Origin: LSNR01 sp964603325
GTDB lineage: Bacteria; Patescibacteriota; Minisyncoccia; Moranbacterales; UBA9337
Direction: 5' to 3'
NCBI GenBank assembly: GCA_964603325.1
Contig: CAZRUH010000023.1
Location: 1-10,266 of the forward strand
Length of the DNA: 10,266 nucleotides
Part shown: in pieces, positions 1 to 6,458 of the stretch
How positions within the stretch are numbered: the stretch's first letter is position 1
Layout of the letters: each line of letters opens with the position of its first letter
Translations under genes and position numbers: made by a program
Notes under the pieces: generated by a model
What the model was told of the DNA's origin: nothing
Databases searched by the model: none
Seen by the model: the letters and a program-made list of their open reading frames with translations, nothing else

Positions 1-884
1 AAATTAAGGATGCCGTATCAAAAACAAACATTAAAATGAAGGTTTTAAACAAGAAGCAAATTGAAAATCATAAGATGGGTGGTGTTCTGGCGGTTTCCGG
101 TGGCAGTCAATATGATCCTAAATTTATAATTTTGGAATATTGGAAAGGGAAAAAAACTGAAAAGCCGATAGTTTTGGTGGGAAAGGGGGTAACTTTTGAT
201 TCCGGCGGAATTGACACGAAACCACATCCGTATGCATTGGATATGATGATGGATATGAGTGGTGGTGTGGCGGTGGCATATTCTTTGATAGCGATTAGTA
301 GATTAAAAATAAAAAGAAACATTATAGCGCTCATTCCCGCCGTAGAAAACATGCCCGGAGGCTCAAGTTTTCGTCCGGGCGATATAATTAAAATGATGGA
401 TGGAACAAATGTGGAAATAGGGCATACCGACGCTGAAGGACGACTTATTTTGGCGGATGCTTTAACATTTGCAAAAAAATATAAACCAAGCGAGGTTATT
501 GATGTTGCAACATTGACGGGAGCATCTGTAACCGCTTTGGGAAAACGTGCCAACGCCATTTTTACCGATAATAACGCTTTGGCTGGAAAAACTGAAAAAT
601 TATCCGAAAAAGTTGGTGATTATGTTTGGAGATTACCTCTTTGGGAAGAATACAAAAATGACATAAAAGGAAATTATGGTGATATTTCCAATATCAATAC
701 TCAAGCCAAACCCGGTCATGGAAGTGCCATTACGGCGGCAATATTTTTAAAACACTTTACTAAAGATTACAAGAAATGGATGCATATTGATATTGCCCCG
801 AGAATGGTGTCAAATTATGATGAAAATCTTTCCAAAGGAGCCACGGGAACCCCGTTAAGCTTATTGGTGGAATTATTAAAATAA
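1..884 (+). CDS. pepA: Leucyl aminopeptidase (M17 family), 3' part
   Basis: Cytosolic M17 metallo-aminopeptidase that removes N-terminal residues from peptides using two metal ions; family members are usually hexamers. The frame is open to the left edge (in-frame codons from position 3), so the N-terminal domain and true start are outside the window; the first in-frame ATG, at 36, is probably internal. Counting from that ATG, the C-terminal catalytic domain is complete. VGKGVTFDSGG holds metal ligands K50 and D55, and K62 matches the catalytic lysine. D73 in MDMSGG is a further ligand. TDAEGR supplies D132, E134 and catalytic R136. The usual Asn before TDAEGR is His here, a mild variation. 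The TAA stop lies inside a run of four AAAAT repeats (878-897). No terminator is obvious before the clpB promoter. The family call is secure; substrate preference cannot be read. Confidence 0.95.
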   Translation, partial: IKDAVSKTNIKMKVLNKKQIENHKMGGVLAVSGGSQYDPKFIILEYWKGKKTEKPIVLVGKGVTFDSGGIDTKPHPYALDMMMDMSGGVAVAYSLIAISRLKIKRNIIALIPAVENMPGGSSFRPGDIIKMMDGTNVEIGHTDAEGRLILADALTFAKKYKPSEVIDVATLTGASVTALGKRANAIFTDNNALAGKTEKLSEKVGDYVWRLPLWEEYKNDIKGNYGDISNINTQAKPGHGSAITAAIFLKHFTKDYKKWMHIDIAPRMVSNYDENLSKGATGTPLSLLVELLK

Positions 885-903
885 AATAAAATAAAATAAA
901 AAA

Positions 904-932
904 TTTACGAATAAGTTGAAATTTGATATACT
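904..932 (+). promoter_or_regulatory. Sigma-70-type promoter for clpB, extended -10
   Basis: TTTACG (904-909; 4 of 6 consensus bases) is followed by a 17-bp spacer and TATACT (927-932), preceded by TG at -15/-14 (TGaTATACT), the extended -10 form. Transcription would begin near 939, giving a leader of about 70 nt that contains the whole inverted repeat at 961-998. Predicted by pattern only. Confidence 0.6.
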
Positions 933-960
933 GTGTGTAGAAACTAAAACATTATCTTAC

Positions 961-998
961 TTTTGAAACAATTAACTTAAATGCTAATTGTTTCAAAA
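961..998. promoter_or_regulatory. Perfect 14-bp inverted repeat upstream of clpB (operator or 5'UTR hairpin)
   Basis: The arms TTTTGAAACAATTA (961-974) and TAATTGTTTCAAAA (985-998) are exact reverse complements around a 10-nt centre. The repeat lies in the predicted clpB leader and ends 10 nt before the ATG at 1009. Its position and spacing resemble the CIRCE operator of HrcA-controlled chaperone genes (9-bp arms, 9-bp spacer), but the sequence does not match CIRCE. It could be the operator of another heat-shock repressor, or an RNA hairpin that affects access to the start codon. There is no U-run after it, so it is not a terminator. Confidence 0.6.
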
Positions 999-1008
999 AT
1001 TTAAATTT

Positions 1009-3639
1009 ATGGATATAAATAAATTCACACACAAAAGTCAGGATGCCATAAAAAATGCGCAAGAATTGGCTTTGTCAAAAAATCAGCAACAAGTAGATAT
1101 TTGGCACCTGTTCAGTGCGTTAATTTCTCAAACAGAATCCATTGTTCCCACCATAATGCAAAAAATGGAGGTAGATATTGATGCTTTAAAAAAGGAAATT
1201 GAAAATGAAATTGAAAAATTGCCAAAAATATCGGGAGCTGTAGATGGTCAAATCTATATTACCCAAACAGCGGGAAAAGTTCTGGATGATGCCGAAAATG
1301 AAATGTCAAAAATGGGTGATGACTTTGTTTCAACGGAACATATATTGTTGGCTCTTTTAAATAACTCTTCCATTTCCGAAATTTTGAAAAAATATAATAT
1401 AGACTATGATAAGGTAATTAAAATTTTATCAGAGATTAGAGGTGGACAAACGGTTGACAGTCCGGAACCGGAAGGAAAATTTCAAGCATTGGAAAAATAT
1501 ACAATAAATCTTACGGAATTGGCGAGAAAAGAAAAATTAGATCCGATAATTGGCAGAGACGAAGAAATTAGAAGAGTGACACAGGTTTTAAGTCGTCGGA
1601 CAAAAAATAACCCCGTTTTAATTGGTGAAGCGGGAACCGGCAAAACCGCCATAGTGGAAGGTTTGGCGCAAAGAATAGTTTCCGGAGATATTCCGGAGAG
1701 TTTAAGAGATAAGGAAATTGTCAGTTTGGATTTGGGCGCTCTTTTGGCGGGAGCAAAGTTTAGAGGTTCTTTTGAGGAAAGACTGAAAGCAATCTTAAAG
1801 GAAATTGAAAATTCTGACGGTAGATATATCATATTTATTGATGAGTTGCATACGTTAGTTGGCGCGGGAGCGACTGAAGGGGCTTTGGATGCTTCCAATA
1901 TGTTAAAACCGGCACTCGCCAGAGGAAAAATAAGAACGATTGGAGCAACGACTCTTAAGGAATATCAAAAATACATTGAGAAAGACGCCGCTTTGGAAAG
2001 AAGATTTCAACCGGTATTTGTTGATGAGCCGTCAGAAGAAGATGCTGTTGCTATTTTGCGTGGAATAAAAGAAAAATACGAATTACATCACGGTATAAAG
2101 ATAACCGATGGCGCTATTATCGCTGCGGTAAAACTTTCCCAGAGATATATTTCCGATAGATTTTTGCCGGACAAAGCGGTGGATTTAATTGATGAAGCGG
2201 CGTCATCATTAAGGATTGAAATTGATTCTCGTCCGACAGAAATTGATCAGTTAGAAAGAAAAATAAGAAGATTGGAAATTGAAAAAAAGGCCTTGCAAAA
2301 AGAAAAAAATGGAAAATCAAAAGAAAAAATAGAAGAGATAAGTAAAAAACTTGCCAACTTAAAAGAAAAATCAAAAAAACTTACTCTTCAATGGAGATCG
2401 GAAAAAGAATTGATTGTAAATATTCAGAAGCACAAAGAAGATATTGATAAACTAAAATCGCAAGCGGAGGTTTTGGAGCGACAAGGGGAATTAGATAAAG
2501 TTGCGGAAATACGTTATGGAAAAATACCCGAATTGGAAAATAAAATAAAAGAAGAGAAAAGCAAATTAGACAAACTTCAAGAAAGGGGAGCTGTTTTAAA
2601 AGAAGAAATAACGGAAGAAGATATAGCCAAAGTTGTTTCCAGATGGACGGGAGTTCCCGTTTCCAAAATGCTCCAAAGCGAGGTTCAAAAATTAGCAAAA
2701 TTGGAAAAATTTTTAAGTAAAAGAGTGGTGGGACAAAAAGAAGCCATTAAAGCGGTTGCCAATGCTGTAAGAAGGTCGCGAGCCGGAATTGCCGAAGAAG
2801 ATCGCCCAATAGGATCTTTTATATTCTTAGGTCCAACGGGAGTTGGAAAAACGGAGTTGGCCAAAGCATTAACCGAAGCATTGTTTAATGATGAGAAAGC
2901 AATGGTGCGTTTGGATATGAGTGAATATATGGAAGCGCATTCCACGGCAAAGTTAATCGGATCCCCTCCCGGCTATATTGGCTATGACGAAGGTGGGCAA
3001 TTGACGGAAATTATCCGTCGTCGTCCTTATAGTGTAATTTTGTTTGATGAAATTGAAAAAGCTCATCCTCAAGTGTTTAATATTCTTTTGCAAATTCTTG
3101 ATGATGGAAGGCTTACCGATGCCAAAGGGAGAACCGTTAGTTTTAAAAACGCCGTTATAATTATGACCTCCAATGTTGGTTCTGATATAATTTATCAAAA
3201 TCAAAAAATTGGGTTTGATGAGAAAAAAAAGCAAAATAATGGCGATAAAATGAGCGAAGAAGAAATGCGTGAAAAAGTTATGGAGGCATTGCGAAGTAAT
3301 TTTAAACCGGAATTCCTAAATCGCTTAGATGATATAATTATTTTTCATCCTCTAAATAAAGAAATTTTGCAAAAAATTGTTGATTTGCAATTGATAAGGG
3401 TTGCTAAAAGATTAAAGAGAAAGGATATAAAACTTTCTTTTGCGAAAAAAATTAAAGAATATTTGGCAAATAAGGGATTTGACCCTCTTTATGGTGACAG
3501 ACCATTAAAGAGAGTAATTCAAAATGAAATTTTGGATGAATTGACGTTACAAATTATTGAAGGAAAAATAAAAGAAGGTGAAAATGTTAAAGTTGATATG
3601 GATTCCAAAAAAATTATTTTCAAAAAAACCAATAATTAA
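1009..3639 (+). CDS. clpB: ATP-dependent disaggregase ClpB
   Basis: Hexameric AAA+ chaperone that threads aggregated proteins through its pore with help from DnaK. The chosen start is ATG 1009 (MDINKFTHKSQDA, the usual ClpB N-terminus), giving 876 aa, normal for the family. A TTG at 988 is in frame but lies inside the inverted repeat. Domains: Clp N-domain about 1-145; NBD1 with Walker A GEAGTGKT (206-213), Walker B IIFIDE (274-279) and pore loop AKFRGSFEER (F251 in the usual Tyr position); coiled-coil M-domain about 398-535, rich in Lys and Glu; NBD2 with Walker A GPTGVGKT (608-615), Walker B ILFDE (677-681) and pore loop GYIGYDEGG (Y656). The long M-domain separates ClpB from ClpA and ClpC. 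There is no Shine-Dalgarno sequence. A small ORF and a VanZ gene follow closely and may share its transcript. Confidence 0.98.
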   Translation: MDINKFTHKSQDAIKNAQELALSKNQQQVDIWHLFSALISQTESIVPTIMQKMEVDIDALKKEIENEIEKLPKISGAVDGQIYITQTAGKVLDDAENEMSKMGDDFVSTEHILLALLNNSSISEILKKYNIDYDKVIKILSEIRGGQTVDSPEPEGKFQALEKYTINLTELARKEKLDPIIGRDEEIRRVTQVLSRRTKNNPVLIGEAGTGKTAIVEGLAQRIVSGDIPESLRDKEIVSLDLGALLAGAKFRGSFEERLKAILKEIENSDGRYIIFIDELHTLVGAGATEGALDASNMLKPALARGKIRTIGATTLKEYQKYIEKDAALERRFQPVFVDEPSEEDAVAILRGIKEKYELHHGIKITDGAIIAAVKLSQRYISDRFLPDKAVDLIDEAASSLRIEIDSRPTEIDQLERKIRRLEIEKKALQKEKNGKSKEKIEEISKKLANLKEKSKKLTLQWRSEKELIVNIQKHKEDIDKLKSQAEVLERQGELDKVAEIRYGKIPELENKIKEEKSKLDKLQERGAVLKEEITEEDIAKVVSRWTGVPVSKMLQSEVQKLAKLEKFLSKRVVGQKEAIKAVANAVRRSRAGIAEEDRPIGSFIFLGPTGVGKTELAKALTEALFNDEKAMVRLDMSEYMEAHSTAKLIGSPPGYIGYDEGGQLTEIIRRRPYSVILFDEIEKAHPQVFNILLQILDDGRLTDAKGRTVSFKNAVIIMTSNVGSDIIYQNQKIGFDEKKKQNNGDKMSEEEMREKVMEALRSNFKPEFLNRLDDIIIFHPLNKEILQKIVDLQLIRVAKRLKRKDIKLSFAKKIKEYLANKGFDPLYGDRPLKRVIQNEILDELTLQIIEGKIKEGENVKVDMDSKKIIFKKTNN

Positions 3640-3644
3640 AAAAT

Positions 3645-3755
3645 ATGAATAATTTTCTAGATAACTTTTTAAGAAAAACTCTTTGGTTGTGGCTACCTTT
3701 CTATGCTCTTTACAGATTAACCAAGGAAGTTTTGGGACTGAACAAGAATGAATAA
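3645..3755 (+). CDS. Small hydrophobic protein, 36 aa (candidate gene)
   Basis: Unrecognised short ORF starting 5 nt after the clpB stop. It begins MNNFLDNFLRKT, has an aromatic hydrophobic middle (LWLWLPFYALYRL, residues 13-25) and ends with the charged stretch LTKEVLGLNKNE. Its TAA stop overlaps the VanZ start by 8 bp (ATGAATAA), the layout expected for translational coupling. The A/T-only run before the ATG resembles that before parB. One short membrane segment or amphipathic helix is plausible. The tight packing and lack of other explanation for this gap support a real gene, but at this length an open frame could also occur by chance. No function is assigned. Confidence 0.45.
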   Translation: MNNFLDNFLRKTLWLWLPFYALYRLTKEVLGLNKNE

Positions 3756-4158
3756 TGCCCAAATTAGGAAATTCGCAAGATATTATTTGCCTCTTTTTTT
3801 GTGGTTAAGTTTAATTTTTTATCTTTCCTCTATTGAGGGAAGCACAAATCATAAAACCGTTTCCGTTTGGTTTTATATTGAACGCAAGGGAGCACATATT
3901 GCGGAATATTTCATTTTAACATTATTATTGCTCAGAATTTTTGTTTTTCATAAAAAAATAAATAAACTAAGATCATTTTTTTTGTCAATCTCAATTTCTC
4001 TCTTGTGGGCATTTTCTGATGAGTTTCATCAACGGTTTGTTTTTGGGAGAGAGGGGAAACTTACTGATGTAATTATTGATTCTATCGGTATTTTATTGGC
4101 TGTTTTATTTTTTCTTTTTATAAAAAAGGTAATTTTTGCAAAAGAACCAAAGAAATAA
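3748..4158 (+). CDS. VanZ-family integral membrane protein
   Basis: 136-aa protein with about four hydrophobic segments (roughly 11-29, 51-68, 76-92 and 108-130). VanZ-family signatures are present: RKGAHIAEYF (46-55) before the second segment, then SDEFHQRFVFGREG (90-103) and TDVIIDSIG (106-114). The conserved Asp, Glu and His residues (H50, E53, D91, E92, H94, D107, D111) could form a polar site at the membrane face. The family is named after a teicoplanin-resistance gene, but most members have no proven role, so resistance should not be inferred. The start overlaps the preceding small ORF, suggesting co-translation downstream of clpB. A hairpin begins 2 nt after the stop. Confidence 0.9.
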   Translation: MNNAQIRKFARYYLPLFLWLSLIFYLSSIEGSTNHKTVSVWFYIERKGAHIAEYFILTLLLLRIFVFHKKINKLRSFFLSISISLLWAFSDEFHQRFVFGREGKLTDVIIDSIGILLAVLFFLFIKKVIFAKEPKK

Positions 4159-4160
4159 AA

Positions 4161-4319
4161 ACCCTCATTTTGCTTTTTAAAAGAAAACGAGGGTGGAGGG
4201 GGGGGAGCGAAACTATTTTTCCTTTGATAGTTTCGCCCCCGGGAATATTTTTTCCAAGGTAGATTTCCTACCTTGGAAAAAAATTTCTTTTTTCCGCGGT
4301 AACTTTATCACCGCGGAAA
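4161..4319. other. Cluster of four consecutive stem-loops
   Basis: Four hairpins follow one another after the VanZ stop. H1 (4161-4194): ACCCTC pairs with GAGGGT, extended inward by TTTT/AAAA and CTTTT/AAAAG with one mismatch and one bulge. H2 (4202-4240): GCGAAACTA (4207-4215) pairs with TAGTTTCGC (4228-4236), continued by GGGG/CCCC after a bulged A. H3 (4248-4282): a perfect 15-bp stem with a 5-nt loop, core CCAAGGTAG/CTACCTTGG. H4 (4291-4319): a perfect 10-bp stem, TTTCCGCGGT/ACCGCGGAAA. None has a proper U-tract directly after it, so they are not simple terminators. GAGGGGG (4196-4202) could also pair with CCCCCTC (4368-4374), closing H2-H4 into one multibranch fold. This could be a structured RNA, a 3'UTR element or DNA cruciforms; the choice is open. 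Confidence 0.6.
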
Positions 4320-4358
4320 TTTCTTTCTCCTTCTTTTTTTTATTCATTTTTCCTCCTT

Positions 4359-4379
4359 GGGGGGTATCCCCCTCTTTTT
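4359..4379 (+). terminator. G/C hairpin with T-tract, likely rho-independent terminator
   Basis: GGGGG (4360-4364) pairs with CCCCC (4368-4372) and is followed by TCTTTTT. The orientation fits termination of the clpB-VanZ transcript. The loop is very tight (3-4 nt) and the C-run may instead pair with the G8 run at 4198-4205, so two folds compete. Confidence 0.5.
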
Positions 4380-4389
4380 AACTTTGCCG

Positions 4390-4411
4390 TGGAATGCGCT
4401 TCCATTTTTTT
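4390..4411 (+). terminator. Rho-independent terminator
   Basis: TGGAA (4390-4394) pairs with TTCCA (4400-4404) across the loop TGCGC, followed directly by seven T residues (4405-4411). The stem is short but the U-tract is strong. It would act on the + strand as a second stop for the clpB-VanZ transcript. Confidence 0.5.
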
Positions 4412-4442
4412 AAAAAAGCCGACCCTGTGGTCGGCTTATTTT
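4412..4442. terminator. Bidirectional terminator hairpin
   Basis: AGCCGACC (4417-4424) and GGTCGGCT (4429-4436) form a perfect 8-bp stem with loop CTGT. A-rich sequence precedes it and TATTTT follows it on the + strand. Read on the - strand the stem is followed by a T-run, so it could also stop the smpB-rplT transcript coming from the right. Its 3' arm is shared with a second, competing inverted repeat (4433-4472). Confidence 0.65.
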
Positions 4443-4487
4443 AATTGACATTTCTGCAAATTAAAATAAGCCTACAAAAAGGTCAGC
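4418..4487. repeat. Palindromic unit A: terminator plus imperfect inverted copy
   Basis: Sequence 4418-4444 matches the reverse complement of 4461-4487 at 22 of 27 positions. The inner part is exact: GGCTTATTTTAATT (4433-4446) against AATTAAAATAAGCC (4459-4472), with a 12-nt centre. The unit therefore holds two mutually exclusive stems, a short terminator and a longer 14-bp stem, and ends with GGTCAGCAATAACAACA. Unit B at 4585-4661 has a similar plan. The two may be copies of a small repeat family, but no target duplications are seen. Confidence 0.55.
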
Positions 4488-4584
4488 AATAACAACATTT
4501 GAATATAATTATTTTGACAATAAAACACAATATAAATCATTTTTTTAATAAATTTATTGAAAAATATTTATTAAAAACAAAAAA

Positions 4585-4661
4585 CTGACTTTATCGGTCA
4601 GGTGTTTTTGATTATTTATATTTTTTTACAACAAAAACACACCGACCTAAATAATAGTCAG
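4585..4661. repeat. Palindromic unit B, related in plan to unit A
   Basis: A short hairpin CTGAC (4585-4589)/GTCAG (4597-4601) is followed by a second stem, GTGTTTTTG (4602-4610)/CAAAAACAC (4632-4640). An outer CTGACT (4585-4590) matches AGTCAG (4656-4661). On the - strand the short hairpin is followed by T6, so it can serve as the terminator of the rplT end of the operon; on the + strand it is followed by GTGTTTTT. The tail GTCAGTAGCAACAA resembles the tail of unit A. Confidence 0.5.
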
Positions 4662-4789
4662 TAGCAACAATAAATTAGAATTTTGCAAAATATAATCGTT
4701 CATATTTATTGGGTATTTCTGAAAAAAATATCAATACTTCACATTCCGTTTAAAATACAAAACCCCACAAACATAAAAATTTTTGCACT

Positions 4790-5140
4790 TTATTTTTTTT
4801 TAATTTCTTCTACAAATTTTTTGAAAATTTTCGGATTTTCCATCGCCATCTGAGACAATACTTTTCTATCCAGTTTAATTTTTTTATCTTTTAAAATTTT
4901 AATAAATTTACTATAGGTAAGATCAAAATTTCTCACGGCATTATTTAACCTTAAAATCCAAAGAGACCTCATTACTCTTTTTTTTGCGCGACGATCACGA
5001 TAAGCGTATTTACCGGCTTTAAGCATAGCTTCTTTAGCGGCTCTATAATTTGATTTTCTTCTCCAACGAAAACCCTTTGTTAATTTTAGAACATTTTTTC
5101 TTCTTTTGCCGGCGGTAACGCCACGTTTCACTCTAGTCAT
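4790..5140 (-). CDS. rplT: 50S ribosomal protein L20
   Basis: 116-aa 23S rRNA-binding protein needed early in assembly of the large subunit. It has the typical N-terminus MTRVKRGVTAGKRRKNVLKL, then YAYRDRRAKKR (46-56), SLWILRLNNAVR and LDRKVLSQMA near the end. Length and basic character are normal for the family. It is the last gene of the infC-rpmI-rplT group, 72 nt after rpmI. There is no Shine-Dalgarno sequence; TATAAC on the - strand (5148-5153) sits exactly 7 nt before the ATG, but with only a poor -35. In other bacteria L20 represses its own operon by binding its mRNA; no matching site could be shown here. Confidence 0.98.
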   Translation of the reverse strand: MTRVKRGVTAGKRRKNVLKLTKGFRWRRKSNYRAAKEAMLKAGKYAYRDRRAKKRVMRSLWILRLNNAVRNFDLTYSKFIKILKDKKIKLDRKVLSQMAMENPKIFKKFVEEIKKK

Positions 5141-5163
5141 TTTGATTGTTATAGTTTATAGGC

Positions 5164-5180
5164 ACTTTAATAATTAAAGT
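5164..5180. repeat. 17-nt palindrome in the rpmI-rplT gap
   Basis: ACTTTAAT (5164-5171) and ATTAAAGT (5173-5180) are exact reverse complements around one A. It lies in the 72-nt spacer before rplT. It may be an operator or part of an L20 feedback site, but such A/T palindromes also arise by chance in this base composition. Confidence 0.35.
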
Positions 5181-5212
5181 TTTTAAAACCCAGGGAACTA
5201 AAAAATTAAAAA

Positions 5213-5404
5213 CTAATTAATCGCTTTTATGATATTTGTTCTTGTCTTGCCGGTAATTTCAACATCACTTCTTTTTTTTCGTTTAAAATTTCCCGTTTGC
5301 TTACTGTTGAAATGATTTTGTTTCGTATATCTGCGCAAAAGTTTCTCCTTGGCGGTTATCTTAATCTTTTTTACAAGCGCTTTGTTGGTTTTTTTCTTTG
5401 GCAT
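5213..5404 (-). CDS. rpmI: 50S ribosomal protein L35
   Basis: 63-aa, very basic large-subunit protein beginning MPKKKTNKALVKKIKITAKE, with the L35-type motif RRYTKQNHFNSKQTGNFKRK in the middle. Size and the infC-rpmI-rplT order are classical. The ATG lies 18 nt after the infC stop. There is no Shine-Dalgarno sequence; TATAAT on the - strand (5412-5417) lies 7 nt before the ATG, which could give a separate leaderless transcript, although the -35 region is weak. Confidence 0.96.
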   Translation of the reverse strand: MPKKKTNKALVKKIKITAKEKLLRRYTKQNHFNSKQTGNFKRKKRSDVEITGKTRTNIIKAIN

Positions 5405-5422
5405 ATTATTAATTATAACTTA

Positions 5423-5965
5423 TTATTTCGGCGCAATCGTTGCGCTAAATCCTCCGGGGAACTTTTTTATATTATCCTCTATTTTATACAAAATATCAAT
5501 ATTATCAATAAATGATTGAAGTTTTTCTCTGGCTAAATCTTGGTAGGCTTTTTCTCTCCCTCTCAATCTTAACTCTATCCTTACTTTATTACCTTTTGTT
5601 AAAAATTTTTCTGCTTGCTTTTTTTTGAAATTCAAATCGTGTTCGTCTGTGTGCATACCCAATCTGATGCCTTTAGTTCCGACTTTTTTTTGCTTTGCTT
5701 TTTTTAATCTATCTTGTTTAGATTGCATATACTGAAATTTTCCATAATTGGTTATACGACAAACCGGAGGAGTAACATTTGGCGCCACTTCCACCAAATC
5801 CAATCCTTTTTCTTTTGCGATTTCTATTGCCTTAGAAACTTCCATTTCTCCCAGCTTCTCTCCACTTTCATCAACAACGAAAACTACCGGTGTTTGAATA
5901 TACTCATTAACACGATATCTCGGTTTTTGTGGCTTAAATGATTTTTTCTTGTATCTTCTTCTCAT
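5423..5965 (-). CDS. infC: Translation initiation factor IF-3
   Basis: 180-aa factor that binds the 30S subunit, blocks early joining of 50S and checks the start codon and initiator tRNA. The N-domain holds RYRVNEYIQTP (16-26) and the signature PPVCRITNYGKFQY (66-79). A Lys-rich linker follows (about 82-95), then a C-domain with TDEHDLNFKKKQAEKFL (106-122), RLRGREKAY (133-141) and end motif GGFSATIAPK. The start is ATG, unlike the rare AUU used for autoregulation in enterobacteria. There is no Shine-Dalgarno sequence. The ATG is only 31 nt after the 3' end of the tmRNA gene, leaving no room for the long L20-type leader seen in Bacillus; an infC transcript probably reads through or is processed from ssrA. 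Confidence 0.98.
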   Translation of the reverse strand: MRRRYKKKSFKPQKPRYRVNEYIQTPVVFVVDESGEKLGEMEVSKAIEIAKEKGLDLVEVAPNVTPPVCRITNYGKFQYMQSKQDRLKKAKQKKVGTKGIRLGMHTDEHDLNFKKKQAEKFLTKGNKVRIELRLRGREKAYQDLAREKLQSFIDNIDILYKIEDNIKKFPGGFSATIAPK

Positions 5966-5996
5966 AAAAACTGTTTTACTTTAAAAAAAATAATTG

Positions 5997-6418
5997 TGGA
6001 GTTGGTGGGAATTGAACCCACGTCCAGAATTGAACTTAAAAATTTTTCTACAAGTTTAGTTTGCTTTATGTATTTTAAGTTGATAAGTTTAAAACAAACA
6101 AAATCTTACCAACCGAGTTTCCAATTAGCTTCGTCAATTATTCGGAAACATCATAATTGACTATCCTGATGGTTGACACTGAATTCGCTTATCAGGACAT
6201 CAGCGATTCAATGGCAATTGCCGATTCAATGCAAATAATTGCTTGAATACTAGGCAACGGCGGTAGCAAAAGACGGATTAAACGCATTAGCGAAAATCGC
6301 TTTTGCTTTAGATATTAAGTTTGCACTTATATATCATACATCAATTTTTTATGACCATTGATGCGTTGGTCAACTTGCTTGATTTTTAAAGTTCAATCTG
6401 TCGAAACTAAACAACCCC
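5997..6418 (-). ncRNA. ssrA: Transfer-messenger RNA (tmRNA)
   Basis: Rescues stalled ribosomes: it is charged with alanine like a tRNA, then serves as mRNA for a degradation tag. The ends pair as an acceptor stem, 5' GGGGTTG (6418-6412) with 3' CAACTCC (6004-5998), including the G3-U70 wobble that alanyl-tRNA synthetase recognises, and discriminator A at 5997. CCA is not encoded. The T-arm is GTGGG-TTCAATT-CCCAC. A long helix P2 joins AGATTGAACTT to AAGTTCAATTCT. PK1 is visible: TGACC/GGTCA interleaved with CATCAA/TTGATG. The tag frame begins at GCA AAC (6324), preceded by ATAAGT, and runs 24 codons, ANLISKAKAIFA to FATAVA, ending at TAG (6252-6250). After it come TCCTGAT/ATCAGGA and a pseudoknot with stems GTCAATTAT/ATAATTGAC and GTTTCC/GGAAAC. 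It starts 40 nt after smpB, so co-transcription and processing are likely. Confidence 0.97.
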
Positions 6419-6458
6419 CTCAATCAAAAAAACAGACAAAAAAATGTAAACGAAAAAA

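Noticed and set aside
878..897. Four AAAAT repeats as a functional tandem repeat
   Set aside because: Too short and low in complexity; more likely slippage at the pepA stop codon.
988..1008. TTG start extending ClpB by seven residues
   Set aside because: It falls inside the perfect inverted repeat; the family N-terminus begins at ATG 1009.
4193..4381. 62-codon open frame on the + strand
   Set aside because: It lies wholly inside the hairpin cluster; its sequence is dictated by stems and T-tracts and shows no protein family features.
4514..4536. TTGACA and TATAAA on the + strand
   Set aside because: The spacer is only 11 bp and no gene follows in that direction.
6121..6250. Direct and inverted repeats (such as ATTGAATCG twice)
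   Set aside because: They lie inside the tmRNA, where the inverted ones are explained by its helices and pseudoknots.
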